From Teratosphaeria epicoccoides (lineage: Eukaryota; Ascomycota; Dothideomycetes; Mycosphaerellales; Teratosphaeriaceae), in assembly GCA_021401465.1 (NCBI GenBank), contig JADDMT010000026.1:124001-188000 (forward strand): a stretch of DNA of 64,000 nucleotides. Direction: 5' to 3'. The position numbers and the translations under genes are program-made. Of this stretch, positions 32,446 to 42,787 are shown piece after piece. Under the pieces are notes generated by a model, which had not been told where the DNA came from, searched no databases, and was given only the letters and a program-made list of their open reading frames with translations. The first letter of the stretch is position 1; the number at the start of each line of letters is the position of its first letter.

Positions 32446-33885
32446 TCACTTGCACCTCCTCTCCACAATACTCGGACCAAACTCCTTGTACTCATGCCTT
32501 GGCACCCACATCTGATGAAAAGTGCCCAAGCTCGCCAACACCGAACCCCCAGTCCAACTCCCATACTTCCTCTCCACCGAACTCGAACTGGCAATCACTC
32601 TCACCCTAGGGTTCGGATACAGCGCCTGCAAATCTGCCTGCAGCCTGTCCGCAAACTTCTCGATCAACGAACCTGCGCCCGTCAAGATGACATTGGCAAG
32701 TAATGTCGGGCGCGCATCGACGTCCACATTCTGCAGCGCCCGGTGCACAAGACTGGAAATGCTGTCCTCACCCTTAGGCGCTGGGAGGTCCGGGCTAGTG
32801 TAGGCTCGCTTTGTGTCGAAGAACGGCTCGACGACCTTGAAGCGCTCGAGAGCGAAGACGGTGTTCCAGCCGTCGGGCATCTCGAAGGGCCGAGCGGGGT
32901 ATGAGCGTGCGGCGTCGACGTTGGCCTCGAGTCTCCCAGGCCCTGGCCAGCACTGCACAACGCTCTCCTTGAAGGAAGTGAGGACTCTATCCTCCTCCAG
33001 TCTTCGAAAAGACTCTTTGGGTGGCTTGGCGAATTGTGCATAGACGGCGTTGGATGGCGCGTTGGCGTCGACCGGTGACTTGGTCTTGACCATGTAGTGC
33101 GGTACCAACGGTACTGGTGGCTGGTTCTGGGCGAACATGAGGCGCAGCTGCTCGGACAGGTAGGACCCAGCAATCGGACTGTTCAACAAGCTCTTCTTCA
33201 ACGTCATGCCCTCCCATATCGCCGTCACAGCAGTCTGCGTGTGCCCAACGTCTACCACCAACGCGGTCGCCTTACCATTGGCGTATGCTGCCAACTTACC
33301 GCTCTTCTCCAGAAAAAAAGCCGGCACGCCCCACTCTTCCATCATCACCTCCACCATCTTCTCCCGGTGCTTGGTGGGATTCCACCCGGGCTCACTCATC
33401 AGCAGTGGGTACTCTGCCAGCACCTTGTCCAGCTCGTCCCGCTCCGCATCCTCCGTGCTTTCCTCCATCGCGACGTCACCGTTCGCATCCTTCCTCTCCT
33501 TGTCGTTCAACACGTTCAGTCCGTTCTTGCTCGGCGACGTCTGCTTGGCCCCGGTCAGACGGGACGTGATGCTGTACTCCCACAATCTGGCCGCCGTGTC
33601 CCAGTCCTCCACCAATCCCTCGCTGTTGTACGGACTCCGGACGTCCATGTCGCCGCGCGGGATGTGGATCGCGTTCTCGCCGTAGAGATGCCTTCCATCG
33701 TCCAGAACGCCATAATGTGTCGGGATGACGGACTTGGGCGTGTCCTCCCCTGCGAAGCCGGCGCGAACGCTGTAGCTGCCCGGGTCCAACACCAAAGCCC
33801 CGATCTCGTCCCCGGCGTATTCTTGCGCAGCCGGCGGTTGTGTGGGAGGGAGTGTGGTCGCCATCATGCGAGCGGGCGCAGCCAC
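32446..33885 (-). CDS. ARP4: Actin-related protein 4 (chromatin remodelling subunit)
   Basis: The 479-residue single-exon protein has an actin fold: the N-terminal phosphate-loop segment (GALVLDPGSYSVRAGFAGEDTPK), the second phosphate motif VVDVGHTQTAVTAIWEG, and the C-terminal adenosine motif VILTGAGSLIEKFADRL, then YGSWTGGSVLASLGTF. An insertion of about 45 residues after SRLTGA, with an acidic middle, and the ending MWVPRHEYKEFG are characteristic of Arp4/BAF53 rather than conventional actin. Arp4 is a nuclear, shared, non-motor subunit of INO80, SWR1 and NuA4. The gene is divergent from GUP1 across about 300 bp. The first Met is used; a second Met seven codons later is also possible. Confidence 0.93.
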   Translation of the reverse strand: MAAPARMMATTLPPTQPPAAQEYAGDEIGALVLDPGSYSVRAGFAGEDTPKSVIPTHYGVLDDGRHLYGENAIHIPRGDMDVRSPYNSEGLVEDWDTAARLWEYSITSRLTGAKQTSPSKNGLNVLNDKERKDANGDVAMEESTEDAERDELDKVLAEYPLLMSEPGWNPTKHREKMVEVMMEEWGVPAFFLEKSGKLAAYANGKATALVVDVGHTQTAVTAIWEGMTLKKSLLNSPIAGSYLSEQLRLMFAQNQPPVPLVPHYMVKTKSPVDANAPSNAVYAQFAKPPKESFRRLEEDRVLTSFKESVVQCWPGPGRLEANVDAARSYPARPFEMPDGWNTVFALERFKVVEPFFDTKRAYTSPDLPAPKGEDSISSLVHRALQNVDVDARPTLLANVILTGAGSLIEKFADRLQADLQALYPNPRVRVIASSSSVERKYGSWTGGSVLASLGTFHQMWVPRHEYKEFGPSIVERRCK

Positions 33886-34181
33886 GTACTTCCAATGGTG
33901 GAGGTGTTTGCTGACGCCGTTGGTTGGACCACTCGAATGTGTCGCAATTGGTGGGCGTATATTGACCAGCTCCTACTCAAATTTTGTTTGAGAATAGTCC
34001 AATATCAACAGTCTGTCAACAACTTTATTACTTAATTGAGCTTTTTGATTAGTCGTCGAAGCTCAATGCAGCGCAAGTTCATCATCTTGAGCTCCGCCGA
34101 CAAATCCCCGGACTTATCTCGGTCAATCACCAGCTTCTGCTGACATGCGACACCCCCTCTCAACATGTGAGGAGCAGGAAA

Positions 34182-36040
34182 ATGAACATAAAAGCACTAT
34201 TCAATGTCGAGACCCTCGACACCCGCTTCGCCCCAAGAGACTCCAACGCTGGCCCTCTCCCAAACTCTCACCCTTCGAAATGGCGAACCCCGGAATACTA
34301 CGTATACTACTTTGCCTTCCTCACCATTCCCCCTTTGATGTTCCACGCTGTCTACGATGTCTCCAAGCCAAAGCATCCAGGTTACAGACACTACGAGCAC
34401 ATGCTACAGCCGGGCTGGATTCCTGGACGACTGGTCGACAACAGTGATGCGCAGTACAGAAGTTTCAGGGAGAACATTCCTTACATGGCGTTGTTATTGA
34501 TTTTGCATCCACTACTCAGGAGGCTTTACCAAACACTGGCTTCAAATGGCACTGAAATCAAACCGCTGGAGGGTGCCGAGAGGAGGTTGAAGCAGCGAGT
34601 GAACTTTGATCTGACATTTGCCGCCATCCTCATCGTGGCGTTGCATGGTGTCTCGGCACTGAAAGTGCTTGCAATTCTTTGCGTCAACTATCAGATCGCA
34701 ACTGCGTTACCAAAGCAGTCCGTGCCAGCTGTGACTTGGATCTTCAACATCGCCATACTATTCGCCAACGAGTTATGCCATGGCTATCAATTTGCCGAGA
34801 TTGCAAAGTACATTCTGCCTCCTCAGACAACGATGGCAGGTAAGAAGGACGCTGGGATGCAGGATTGGGGCAAGTGGTTGGATGATTACGGTGGTCTTAT
34901 CCCCCGATGGGAGATTTTGTTCAACATCACGATATTGAGGCTGATCGCATTCAACTTCGACTACATATGGAGTCTCGACAGGAGAGCGAGCAGTCCGGTT
35001 GAGGTAGGTCTCATTATACGCTCGGAAAACACACATGCGCACACAATCAGCGTTTACAATATACTCACAACTGTCAGAAGAAGAACCTCGATCCCTCCGC
35101 CCTGCCCGAGCGAGAACGAGTCTCCCTCGGCGCCAAAGCTGACGACTTCACCTTCCGCAACTACCTCGCCTACATCCTCTACTCCCCTCTCTACCTCGCC
35201 GGCCCCATCATCAACTTCAACGACTACATCGCCCAAGCCCGCCACACTCTCCCCTCCATCAACCGTGCGCGCATAATCGCCTACGCCATCCGCTTCGGCA
35301 TCTGCCTCCTCACCATGGAGCTAGTCCTGCACTACCTCTACGCCGTGGCCATCTGCTCCAGCAAACCGGACTGGACTCTGTACTCCCCCTTCCAGCTGTC
35401 CATGCTCGGCTACTTCAACCTGCACGTAATCTGGCTCAAGCTCCTACTCCCATGGCGCTTCTTCCGGCTGTGGAGTCTCCTGGACGGCATCGACCCTCCC
35501 GAGAACATGGTTCGTTGTATGTCCAACAACCCTTCGACGCTTGCGTTTTGGAGGTCTTGGCATCGCAGCTACAACCGCTGGGTCGTGCGATACATCTACA
35601 TTCCCATGGGCGGCTCCGGGAAAGGCGTGCCGCGGTGGCGTGCTGCTCTCAACTATGCTGCTGTCTTCACCTTCGTGGCATTGTGGCACGACGTCAATTT
35701 GCGCCTCTTGATCTGGGGCTGGCTGATTGTGATCTTTGTCGCCCCGGAAGTCGTGGCACAGATGCTGTTTCCTGCAAAGGACTTTAAGGATCGACCGAAT
35801 ACCTACCGCTGGCTAGCGGGTGTGGGCGCAGTAGGCAACATCCTGATGATGATGGCTGCGAATCTGGTCGGCTTCGCGATTGGGGTAGATGGGCTGAAGG
35901 GATTGGCAGGCGCGATCGTGCAAACGGTCGGTGGGCGCGTCTTTTTCTTGGCGGCTTGTGCGACGTTGTTTGTGGGCAGCATGGTGATGTTTGAATGGCG
36001 AGAGAGTGAAAGAAGGAGGGGCATCGATATGAAGTGTTAG
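34182..36040 (+). CDS. GUP1: GUP1-like MBOAT O-acyltransferase
   Basis: Proposed join 34182..35003,35078..36040, 594 aa. Gup1 is an ER multi-spanning MBOAT that remodels the lipid of GPI anchors; it was first described through glycerol uptake. The 74-bp intron (GTAGGT...GTCAG) joins SSPVE to KKNLDPS in frame. Landmarks are YLAGPIINFNDY, then FWRSWHRSYNRWVVRYIYIP, which contains the conserved MBOAT block, and the catalytic histidine in VALWHDVNLRLLIWGW. About ten membrane segments are visible. Start choice: MNIKALFNVETLDTRF; an in-frame Met five codons earlier (34167) is possible. A long CA microsatellite lies about 380 bp past the stop. Confidence 0.93.
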
Positions 36041-36419
36041 CAAGTGTATGGACTCCCGTTCACTTTGCGCACTCGTTGGATTAATCTCGCGGCTTGCGAC
36101 AGGTGTCGGTGTTGTCTCATGCTTGCAAGTCCTTTCTCGCCCATTGCCTCGCGCGCCCGAAATTTCGCGCTCCTTCCCGATTCAGTTGCTGATGCACGGG
36201 TAGGCAAAACTTGACCTTCGCCGTGACCAAGTCCCACCCCTGCATTTCTGGACGTTACAAGTTTACTCGTCAGTACCCTCACCAATATTCTGAGCATATT
36301 CTACGTCTTGTACATGGGTCCGTTTCCACACAGCGAAAGAGGAAAGTACCACCCACTGCTCTGCCCACCAAACATGCTAGCAAACCAGCGCTTCCTCCTC
36401 TCGCACCGTCCCACACCTA
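36041..36419. other. 3' flank of GUP1
   Basis: No gene is seen. The stretch is GC-moderate unique sequence leading into the CA repeat. Confidence 0.4.
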
Positions 36420-36420
36420 C

Positions 36421-36453
<33 letters not shown>

Positions 36454-36469
36454 TACACACAAACACACA

Positions 36470-36530
<61 letters not shown>
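36420..36530. repeat. (CA)n microsatellite, about 110 bp
   Basis: An almost pure CA dinucleotide run is broken only by a few AAAC and ACAT units in its first half; the last 56 bp are uninterrupted. Long Thr-His and Val-Cys open frames pass through it in several frames on both strands, but they are artefacts of the repeat. Length is likely to vary between isolates. Confidence 0.95.
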
Positions 36531-36532
<2 letters not shown>

Positions 36533-37212
36533 GCCGCCAAATCCCACCACGGCCCCCTCCCCCTCCGGCGCAAATTTCCGGCAACCCTCCGAGGAACTCC
36601 ACCTCCTCCGCACGAAAGCCGACCCCAAAGCGCGGGAGCGGTGGATGTGCGGTGCAAAGGATGATGAGGCGGGCGGCGGGTGTGGTGGTGGTGGGGAGGG
36701 AGGGGACGGGATGGAGGAGGAGGGCAGCGTGGGTGGGGAGAGTAGTGGGCTGAGCAAGCATGAGTATGAGGAGTTTGAGTGATTGGCGTGTAGGGAAGTT
36801 TGGACTGCTACTGCAGGAGAGGATCGAGGTAGTCAGACCGAGTTGAAAGCGGCGTGCGTTTGTTGTATGTTGGAGGCCGAGGCTGCACTATGGGTCGGAG
36901 ATGAATCTGCTAACATTCGTGACACTTCTCGCAGGGGACGGACATCCCAGCAAATCTGGCAGAGCAGATACCAGAAGTGAAAAGCCCTCTATATCGATAC
37001 GGTTGACACCTAGGCCCAAATAATACTCATGCGCCTTTCCGACCCATCTCTTATTCGTGGGAATCCTGTCGATGTGTCTCGATTGCTTGTAGCTAGTCTC
37101 TCAGCAGGCATCCCAAGCACACTCATGGAATCATTCATGTTCTTTCTGTCCCTGGCATATTTCGGGGCACTAGTCCCGGATCTGGTTTCTGGCCGCCAAA
37201 ACATAACCCCGA
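36531..37212. other. Intergenic, about 680 bp, possible relic sequence
   Basis: The first 250 bp are purine-rich and low in complexity. The second half may hold more of the permease relic that follows, but no frame there is recognisable enough to claim. Confidence 0.35.
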
Positions 37213-37434
37213 GGACCATTGGGGACGCCAGCGCCGTTTGCTCTGATCGCTCATGCGCTGTCGTGCCCGTTGCCGGCTTGGTTCGCACTCATCTTTCGCT
37301 TCTCGAGCACGCTGCCCGTCACTCCCAAGAATATAAACTACACTGTGATCATAGTCAGCGGATAGACGTTTTCAGCGATCCTATGGCGCTACGTCGGACC
37401 GCTGCCCAGGAAGCACGAAGTCCATTGGCCATAG
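37213..37434 (+). pseudogene. C-terminal relic of an amino-acid/GABA-type permease
   Basis: One plus-strand frame reads GPLGTPAPFALIAHALSC, then FRFSSTLPVTPKNINYTV, a stop (about 37363), and TFSAILWRYVG. The block GPxGxP...FxSTLPVTxxNxNYxV is the loop and helix before the last membrane segment in fungal APC-superfamily GABA/choline-type permeases. Stops lie directly upstream (about 37207) and inside, and no start or N-terminal half is visible, so this is a dead fragment of about 70 codons. It is the only trace of an amino-acid permease in the window. Confidence 0.5.
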
Positions 37435-37477
37435 CCCTCCGCCATTGATCGATAGCCTTCCCGCCAAGAACATCCAT

Positions 37478-38533
37478 CTAGAACGGCACATCCATATCCT
37501 CCACCCTCTCCTCCTTCCCCCCACCCTCAACATCCCTAGCCCCCTCCCCGTGTTCCCCCACTACCTCCCTAATAAACGCCACCAGCGCATGAACGTACTG
37601 CTTCTGACTACTCGGCAAAAAGTGTCCGCCAGGATGATACACCACTCGCGACACCCCGCCCTCTTTCCCTCTGCCATCAACACAAGCCTCCACCAACCTT
37701 AAACTCCTCTCCTCAGACACCACCGTATCCACAGTCCCCAAAAAATGCATCATCGGCGTCGCAATCTTCGGCTGATAATACGCGCGATAAAGCTCGTGGG
37801 TGCTCGCTCCAAAGCCGGAATAGCTCACGGCAAACTTCATCGGCGCATGTACGGCTTCTTCCACGTACCCGGTGTCCGCGACGAAAGCGTCCGGGTAGCG
37901 CATCCCGCCTTCTCTCTGCTGGAGTTCGAACGCCTCCCTGCGCCCCGACTCCAGCAAACTCGCCACCATTCCCGCCGCTGCGCCGCCCTGACTAAACCCC
38001 ATGACGCCATCGAAGGGGCCCTCGTCCATTAACACGTCAGCGATGCGTTGGAGTCCTTGCTCCATGCCCTCGTACGTGTACGGCTCGCCCTCGCCCTTCC
38101 GTCGCCACCAGCCGTAAGCCTCTGGACGCTCGTCTCCGGGGCCATCGATGTCGTAGCCTGGGATATCAGTTACGTCTAGCCGTATGGGGGCGGTGGGGTA
38201 GACGAGTTCCAGGCCTCCGGGGTATTGGTGCAGGTGGCCGGGTTTGGGGGCCGGGGGGAAATGTTTTTCTAATGACTTTTTTAATGCTTTGGTTTTGATC
38301 TCGAAGAGGTGGCCGGATTGCGTATAGCCGTGGAGCATCAAGATCTTCAATTTGCGTCGGGGGGCGGGGGGGAGGGGGCCATTAGACTGTGGTGTGGACA
38401 TGGTTTGGGGGAGGGTTGTGGGTTTGAGGGTGTTAGGCCAGTTTACCGTTGTGCGGAATTGATGACGCCTAGTGGGGAGGATCACGGCTCTGTGTACTAC
38501 TCTACGGCTGATCAGACCATAACCACATGACAT
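37478..38533 (-). CDS. FSH-family serine hydrolase (alpha/beta fold)
   Basis: The protein belongs to the fungal FSH1/human OVCA2 group. After KILMLHGYTQSG comes the nucleophile elbow GVMGFSQGGAAA, the acid residue in FLGTVDTVVSEERS, and the catalytic histidine in VVYHPGGHFLP. From the first Met it has 351 residues. The first 44 are rich in Arg and Thr with no acids and could be a mitochondrial presequence, while the family-like start is MSTPQSNG at 38401. Related enzymes act on short acyl esters or thioesters; the natural substrate is unknown. The gene is divergent from SSS1 across about 330 bp. The C-terminal 25 residues are acidic and variable. Confidence 0.87.
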   Translation of the reverse strand: MSCGYGLISRRVVHRAVILPTRRHQFRTTVNWPNTLKPTTLPQTMSTPQSNGPLPPAPRRKLKILMLHGYTQSGHLFEIKTKALKKSLEKHFPPAPKPGHLHQYPGGLELVYPTAPIRLDVTDIPGYDIDGPGDERPEAYGWWRRKGEGEPYTYEGMEQGLQRIADVLMDEGPFDGVMGFSQGGAAAGMVASLLESGRREAFELQQREGGMRYPDAFVADTGYVEEAVHAPMKFAVSYSGFGASTHELYRAYYQPKIATPMMHFLGTVDTVVSEERSLRLVEACVDGRGKEGGVSRVVYHPGGHFLPSSQKQYVHALVAFIREVVGEHGEGARDVEGGGKEERVEDMDVPF

Positions 38534-38866
38534 GGAGCCGATTATGTTTTGCGATGTAAAATACGTAAGGATGAATTGACCCAGACTTTCACAAGCTCTC
38601 TAAACCCCGATAGCCCCGAGATACACACGGACCCCCCTATGCCAAGGAAAACCCCCGGAGACCAGATGTGGAAGTCACACCCTGCGCAAGTTGTCCTGTC
38701 CTCGTCCGCACAGCGAACATCAGTCATCTCTCACACCTCCACCACCCAAGATCCACGAACCTCACCCACACTCACCCTAACCCCCCTTTCCACCAGAACT
38801 CCACCACCACCACCGCCACCACCACCTTCGCGACCTCAAAATCCCACAAAAAAGCCCACCAGCATC

Positions 38867-39238
38867 ATGGACCAAACCAAAGAATTCCTCGAAATGCCCC
38901 GCGACTTCCTCAAAGACGGCAGACAATTCGTCACGCGCTGCTCGAAACGTACGTCTCCATAGCACAAAGAAAACCCGGGAGGGGGGGGAGGGGCAAAGAA
39001 GACGGAATTTCTGACAGACGACACGTGACCAGCGGACAAGCGAGAATTCCTGCGCATCAGTCAGGCAGTCGGCATGGGCTTCCTCATCATGGGCGTGATC
39101 GGATACGTCGTCAAGCTGAGTAAGCAAGCCATATTGATGCAATCCCAGGCAGCGAAGGCAGGGCTTTTTTTTTTTGCTGACGGAGAACGCGCGTTAGTTC
39201 ATATACCCGTGAACAACATTCTGGTCGGCGGCGCGTAG
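38867..39238 (+). CDS. SSS1: Sec61 translocon gamma subunit
   Basis: Proposed join 38867..38948,39033..39119,39198..39238, 69 aa, the exact size of the family. Sss1/Sec61-gamma is a tail-anchored subunit that clamps the ER protein-conducting channel. Exon 1 encodes MDQTKEFLEMPRDFLKDGRQ and the conserved basic RCSK; exon 2 PDKREFLRISQAVGMGFLI and the start of the transmembrane helix; exon 3 IHIPVNNILVGGA. The two introns (84 and 78 bp) have donors GTACGT and GTAAGC and branch sites CTGAC; the second has a T-run before its branch. Each exon is under 90 nt, so the gene is invisible to long-ORF scanning. All conserved residues are present, so I am confident. Confidence 0.95.
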
Positions 39239-39868
39239 ATGGTCGTGGTCGGCGGGAAGGCGGAGGAGAGCGGCGGCAGGAGGGCGGCAATGAGGCGTTC
39301 GTCGCGTGGCTCCGGGCGGGTTGGGGGGAGAGAGGAGAGCCTGTGCTGGGGATGGGGCGGACGGACGGGTGTGCATAGCGCGAGCGTTCCAGTGCGCGAG
39401 CAGATACAGGATTTCACCACAAGCACAGAGCGAGCTGAAGTGGTACCAAGACTGCTCGCTGATATGGCATCATCTCCATCACCGGCCATGCAACGACAGG
39501 AGCAAGCTCTCATACGGCGGGAAGCAGGCTGCAATTGCTGTCGTCATATTTACAGACAAATTCCATAACACATCGGCCAACAGCGACAAATAGTCACGCG
39601 TCTAGCCCCAAGAAAATTGCAGACACGGAGGCTCAGCTGTCGTTGATAATGATCCTCCTCCACATGGCTCGCACCAGTCGCTTCGACGCCAAGCCACACC
39701 GTAAGAATCGTAGTGGCATCCGAACCCACCAGCCGCACGCGTCCTCCCTCTTCCATCCATCGGCAAAACTCGTCGGAAACACTGCAAATGGTCCTGTGCC
39801 ACCATCCCACCACTGCCATCATCCTCATCATCCTCACCATCGCCCTCCTCCCTCTCATCTCCAACCAG
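39239..39868. other. Intergenic between convergent SSS1 and WD40 genes
   Basis: About 630 bp lie between two 3' ends. Open frames on both strands overlap and have no recognisable product. Confidence 0.4.
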
Positions 39869-42398
39869 TCACTCGTCATCCTCATCCCCCTCCGACTCCC
39901 ACAAACCACCCATCCCCATCCCCGACCTCTCCCTCAACCTCGCCCTCATCCCCTGCTCCCTCTCCCCCCGCGACCCCCCATAAAATCTCTCATCATGCGT
40001 CAACTGCGCCGTAACCCTCGCCCCCATCGGACTACTTCCCAAACTGCCCGCCTTCGCAAATACCTCCCCATCCGTCACGTCCACCCCCTCCGTCACCGCA
40101 TCCTGATCCATCCCATCGTTCCAAGTATGCACCGTGCAAGTCCCCAACCCATGGTCCCATCCGTTCCAACTCGTGGCCGCGATGACCGGCGCCGAAGGAT
40201 GCCAAGACGCGTCGCGGACGATGGTCTTCCACACGCCGCCGCGGCCGTAGTAGTCGTAGCGGTCGACGAGGCGTTCGTCCGAGGCGGGGCGGGAGTTTTT
40301 CGTGGCCGCGAGGACGTTGATGGGTTCGCTGGCGCGCGTGCCGTCGAGGTTCCACACGTAGATTTTGCCGTTGTGCGAGCCGGAGTAGATGTAGCGCCCG
40401 TCGGTCGAGCCGGGTGGAGAGAAGTGGCAGCGGATGAGGGTTTTGAGGACGCGGTGGCCGCGGAAGGTGACGAGGGAGCAGTCGTGCGGATGGGCACGGT
40501 GCTCTTCGGTGTCGTAGGGGGAGAAGCGGTAGTCGAAATTCGTGGTGTAGTCCTGTCACGGATCAGCCTTGTTCGGTCTTGGTCAGTCGAGAGTTCGCAT
40601 ACCTGCGGACTGATCTTCTCGCCATCATCGGTGTTAATCATCTTTCTCAAATCCCAAAGCTTGCAGGTCTGGTCCTTGGCATTTGAGATGACATATCGCC
40701 CATCGCCCTTGCTGTCGATGTATGTGAGCCCCTCAGTGTGTCCCAAAAACATGCCGGCTGGACGCATAGAAGCCAGTGATCTTCGGTCCCAGACCTTGAG
40801 CGTGGTGTCGTCTGATCCGGAGTATAAGATATGCGGACTCATCTTGTCTCCGAAGCACACCGCGTTGACGTCGTCGGTATGGCCAGGAATCCTCAAGATT
40901 GACCTACGACTCTCCAGATCATAAACATAGACGCTCTGGTCGGAGGTTCCAGCCACGATCTCATTGCCATCACCAGAAAACCGCAGGGACCAGATACCAA
41001 AGTGGCCTCTGCTCCGACCCCACCCTCCACCACCATTCATGCCATGACCGCCCCTGCCCATGTCAGAAAAGTCCAACAGCTGCGGCTCCGAGCTGTCTCC
41101 TTGTTCGGTGTTTGCCAAGCAGATCTGACTTCGAATGGACGAATATGCTAGTAATCTGTTGTCAGGTGATAGCGAGGCATCCGTGATGGTCCACTGGCCA
41201 CCAAAGTAGTGGACTGTCTTGTAGTATTTCCAGTCAAACGGGTTTGACGTGTCATACATCCGCACTTTGAAGTCCTGACCGCAGGCGAAGAAAAAGCTGC
41301 CATCTTCTGAAAACTGTCCAGAGTAACAACGCGCATTTAGGTTGATGATCAGATCCGCCTTGGAGGATGGTATCAGTGGTTGAGTCGCGAGTGACGTCAG
41401 TGCTCGGTGGCGGCCGCGAGTGTCAACAGCCATTTCCCGGTCGAACAGCCGTCGCATCAGCTTCCGTCGCTTTCGCTGGGTTGCAGCTGAAAATGGTTGA
41501 CCGCAGGCGGTATGATCGCAGTAGTCATTCGTGCCAAACAAGCCGCTGTCCATCAGCCTCCTGCCCTCGTCGGATGGAATCTTGGGATAGCGTTCGCCAC
41601 TAAAATGCCGCCTCGCTCTCCGCCGTCGTCCACCGTAACCTAGATAGGCGTCACTCATGTCGTCCTCGTCGTCTTCTTCTTCTGCTTCCTCCTCATCACC
41701 ATTCTCATCCAGAGCCACATGTCTCGCACCGCCCCGTCGAGCTTGCGATCTCGTCGTTACGCCTCCGGGTTGGAAAATGCCGCGTATTCCGGCTGAGGAC
41801 AAGAGTCGTAATATCTGTTGCTGGGTTACTGTACCGCAGCGCAAGTGGGCACTGATCAGCTATTGTACAGAAGAATGAAGAACACTGACGCGAGACCGGG
41901 TTGCGGAACTCAAGCGGCAGGGCGTGGAGGGCGCTCTGGCCGGCTAGCTGATGCGGATGCAGACGTACCGGTGATGGTCTGAGCGGGGCGCTGTTGTGGA
42001 GCATTCGATGCGGCCGCCTGCGGTGTTCGCGTTCCTTCTTCCTCGTCTTGGTTCTCCTCCGGTCCATCCTCGTACTCGTCGTCATCATCGTCGTCGTCGT
42101 TCGATCCAAGCGATTCGAACGAGACCTGGTCGCCCATCTCGACTGTGATTGGATCTCCATCTTCATTGACAGATGTGCCTTCTTCTGCATCGAAGTAGAT
42201 GGTGGTCTCGGTGACGTCCTCATCGTCGTCGACGCCGTCCGATGGTCCCGACTCGGCGAGCTATATGTCATATCAGTCTTGCGGGTCCCTCCGTTCCATT
42301 GCACATTCATATTCGGCTCGCCATACTTCAAACAGCATTTCGTCTTCCCCAGATTCGTTGTCGCTTAATGCGCTTGATATATCCCGGGAGACCGACAT
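39869..42398 (-). CDS. DCAF11/LEC14B-like WD40 protein, CUL4-DDB1 receptor candidate
   Basis: Proposed join complement(39869..40552,40603..41828,41969..42260,42327..42398), 757 aa. Exon 1 begins MSVSRDISSALSDNESGEDE. Introns of 66, 140 and 50 bp keep one frame, joining MLFE|LAESGPSD, QTIT|VTQQQILRLL and KISPQ|DYTTNFDYR. After an acidic N-terminus comes LIPSSKADLIINLNARCYSG and NPFDWKYYKTVHYFGGQWTI, the family hallmark, then about seven WD repeats, for example PHILYSGSDDTTLKVWDRRS and QTCKLWDLRK. Animal DCAF11/WDR23 is a substrate receptor of the CUL4-DDB1 ubiquitin ligase that targets Nrf2-type factors; plant LEC14B is related. A ligase role here is inferred from family. The C-terminal tail is acidic. 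Confidence 0.88.
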
Positions 42399-42787
42399 TG
42401 TGACCAGCGAGCGACGGTCAAATGTGTTGCTCAATGCCCCGGGCTGCACTGCCAAGATGCTACAACGAGTACCATGTACCTCCGGGGCGGGACGGTGAGC
42501 ATGAGCACGAGCATTGAGAGCTATCGATGATCGCATTTGATCCTCTCAACAGCCGAGGGCCGTCTTAAGTCCGCCCGACGTATCGCCGATGGATCTTGTA
42601 GTCCATCATGCTCTTATCAACTGAGCGATCCGCGACGGTTTGATCAGATCAACGGGATGCAGTGCATGCTCTGCTTGTCTCGAACATTCATGTCTAGCCA
42701 CAGCAATGGCAACAACGTCCTACCACAGACTGTGATCACCGTGCAGTTGTCCTCTTTGCAATGACTATCGATGTCGATCTTAACCAG
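42399..42787. other. Intergenic, about 390 bp, with a tRNA-like A box
   Basis: The minus strand holds a GCTCAGTTGATAAGAGC hairpin like a tRNA D-arm (about 42605-42632) followed by a second hairpin, but no T-arm or acceptor stem follows. No functional tRNA can be called. Confidence 0.35.

Noticed and set aside
36301..36761. Long open frames through the CA/GT tract on both strands
   Set aside because: They are created by the dinucleotide repeat, which lacks stops in every frame.
42590..42650. tRNA-like sequence on the minus strand with a D-arm (GCTCAGTTGATAAGAGC) and an anticodon-like hairpin
   Set aside because: The second hairpin has an eight-base loop, no T-arm or B box follows, and no acceptor stem pairs. 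At best a relic.
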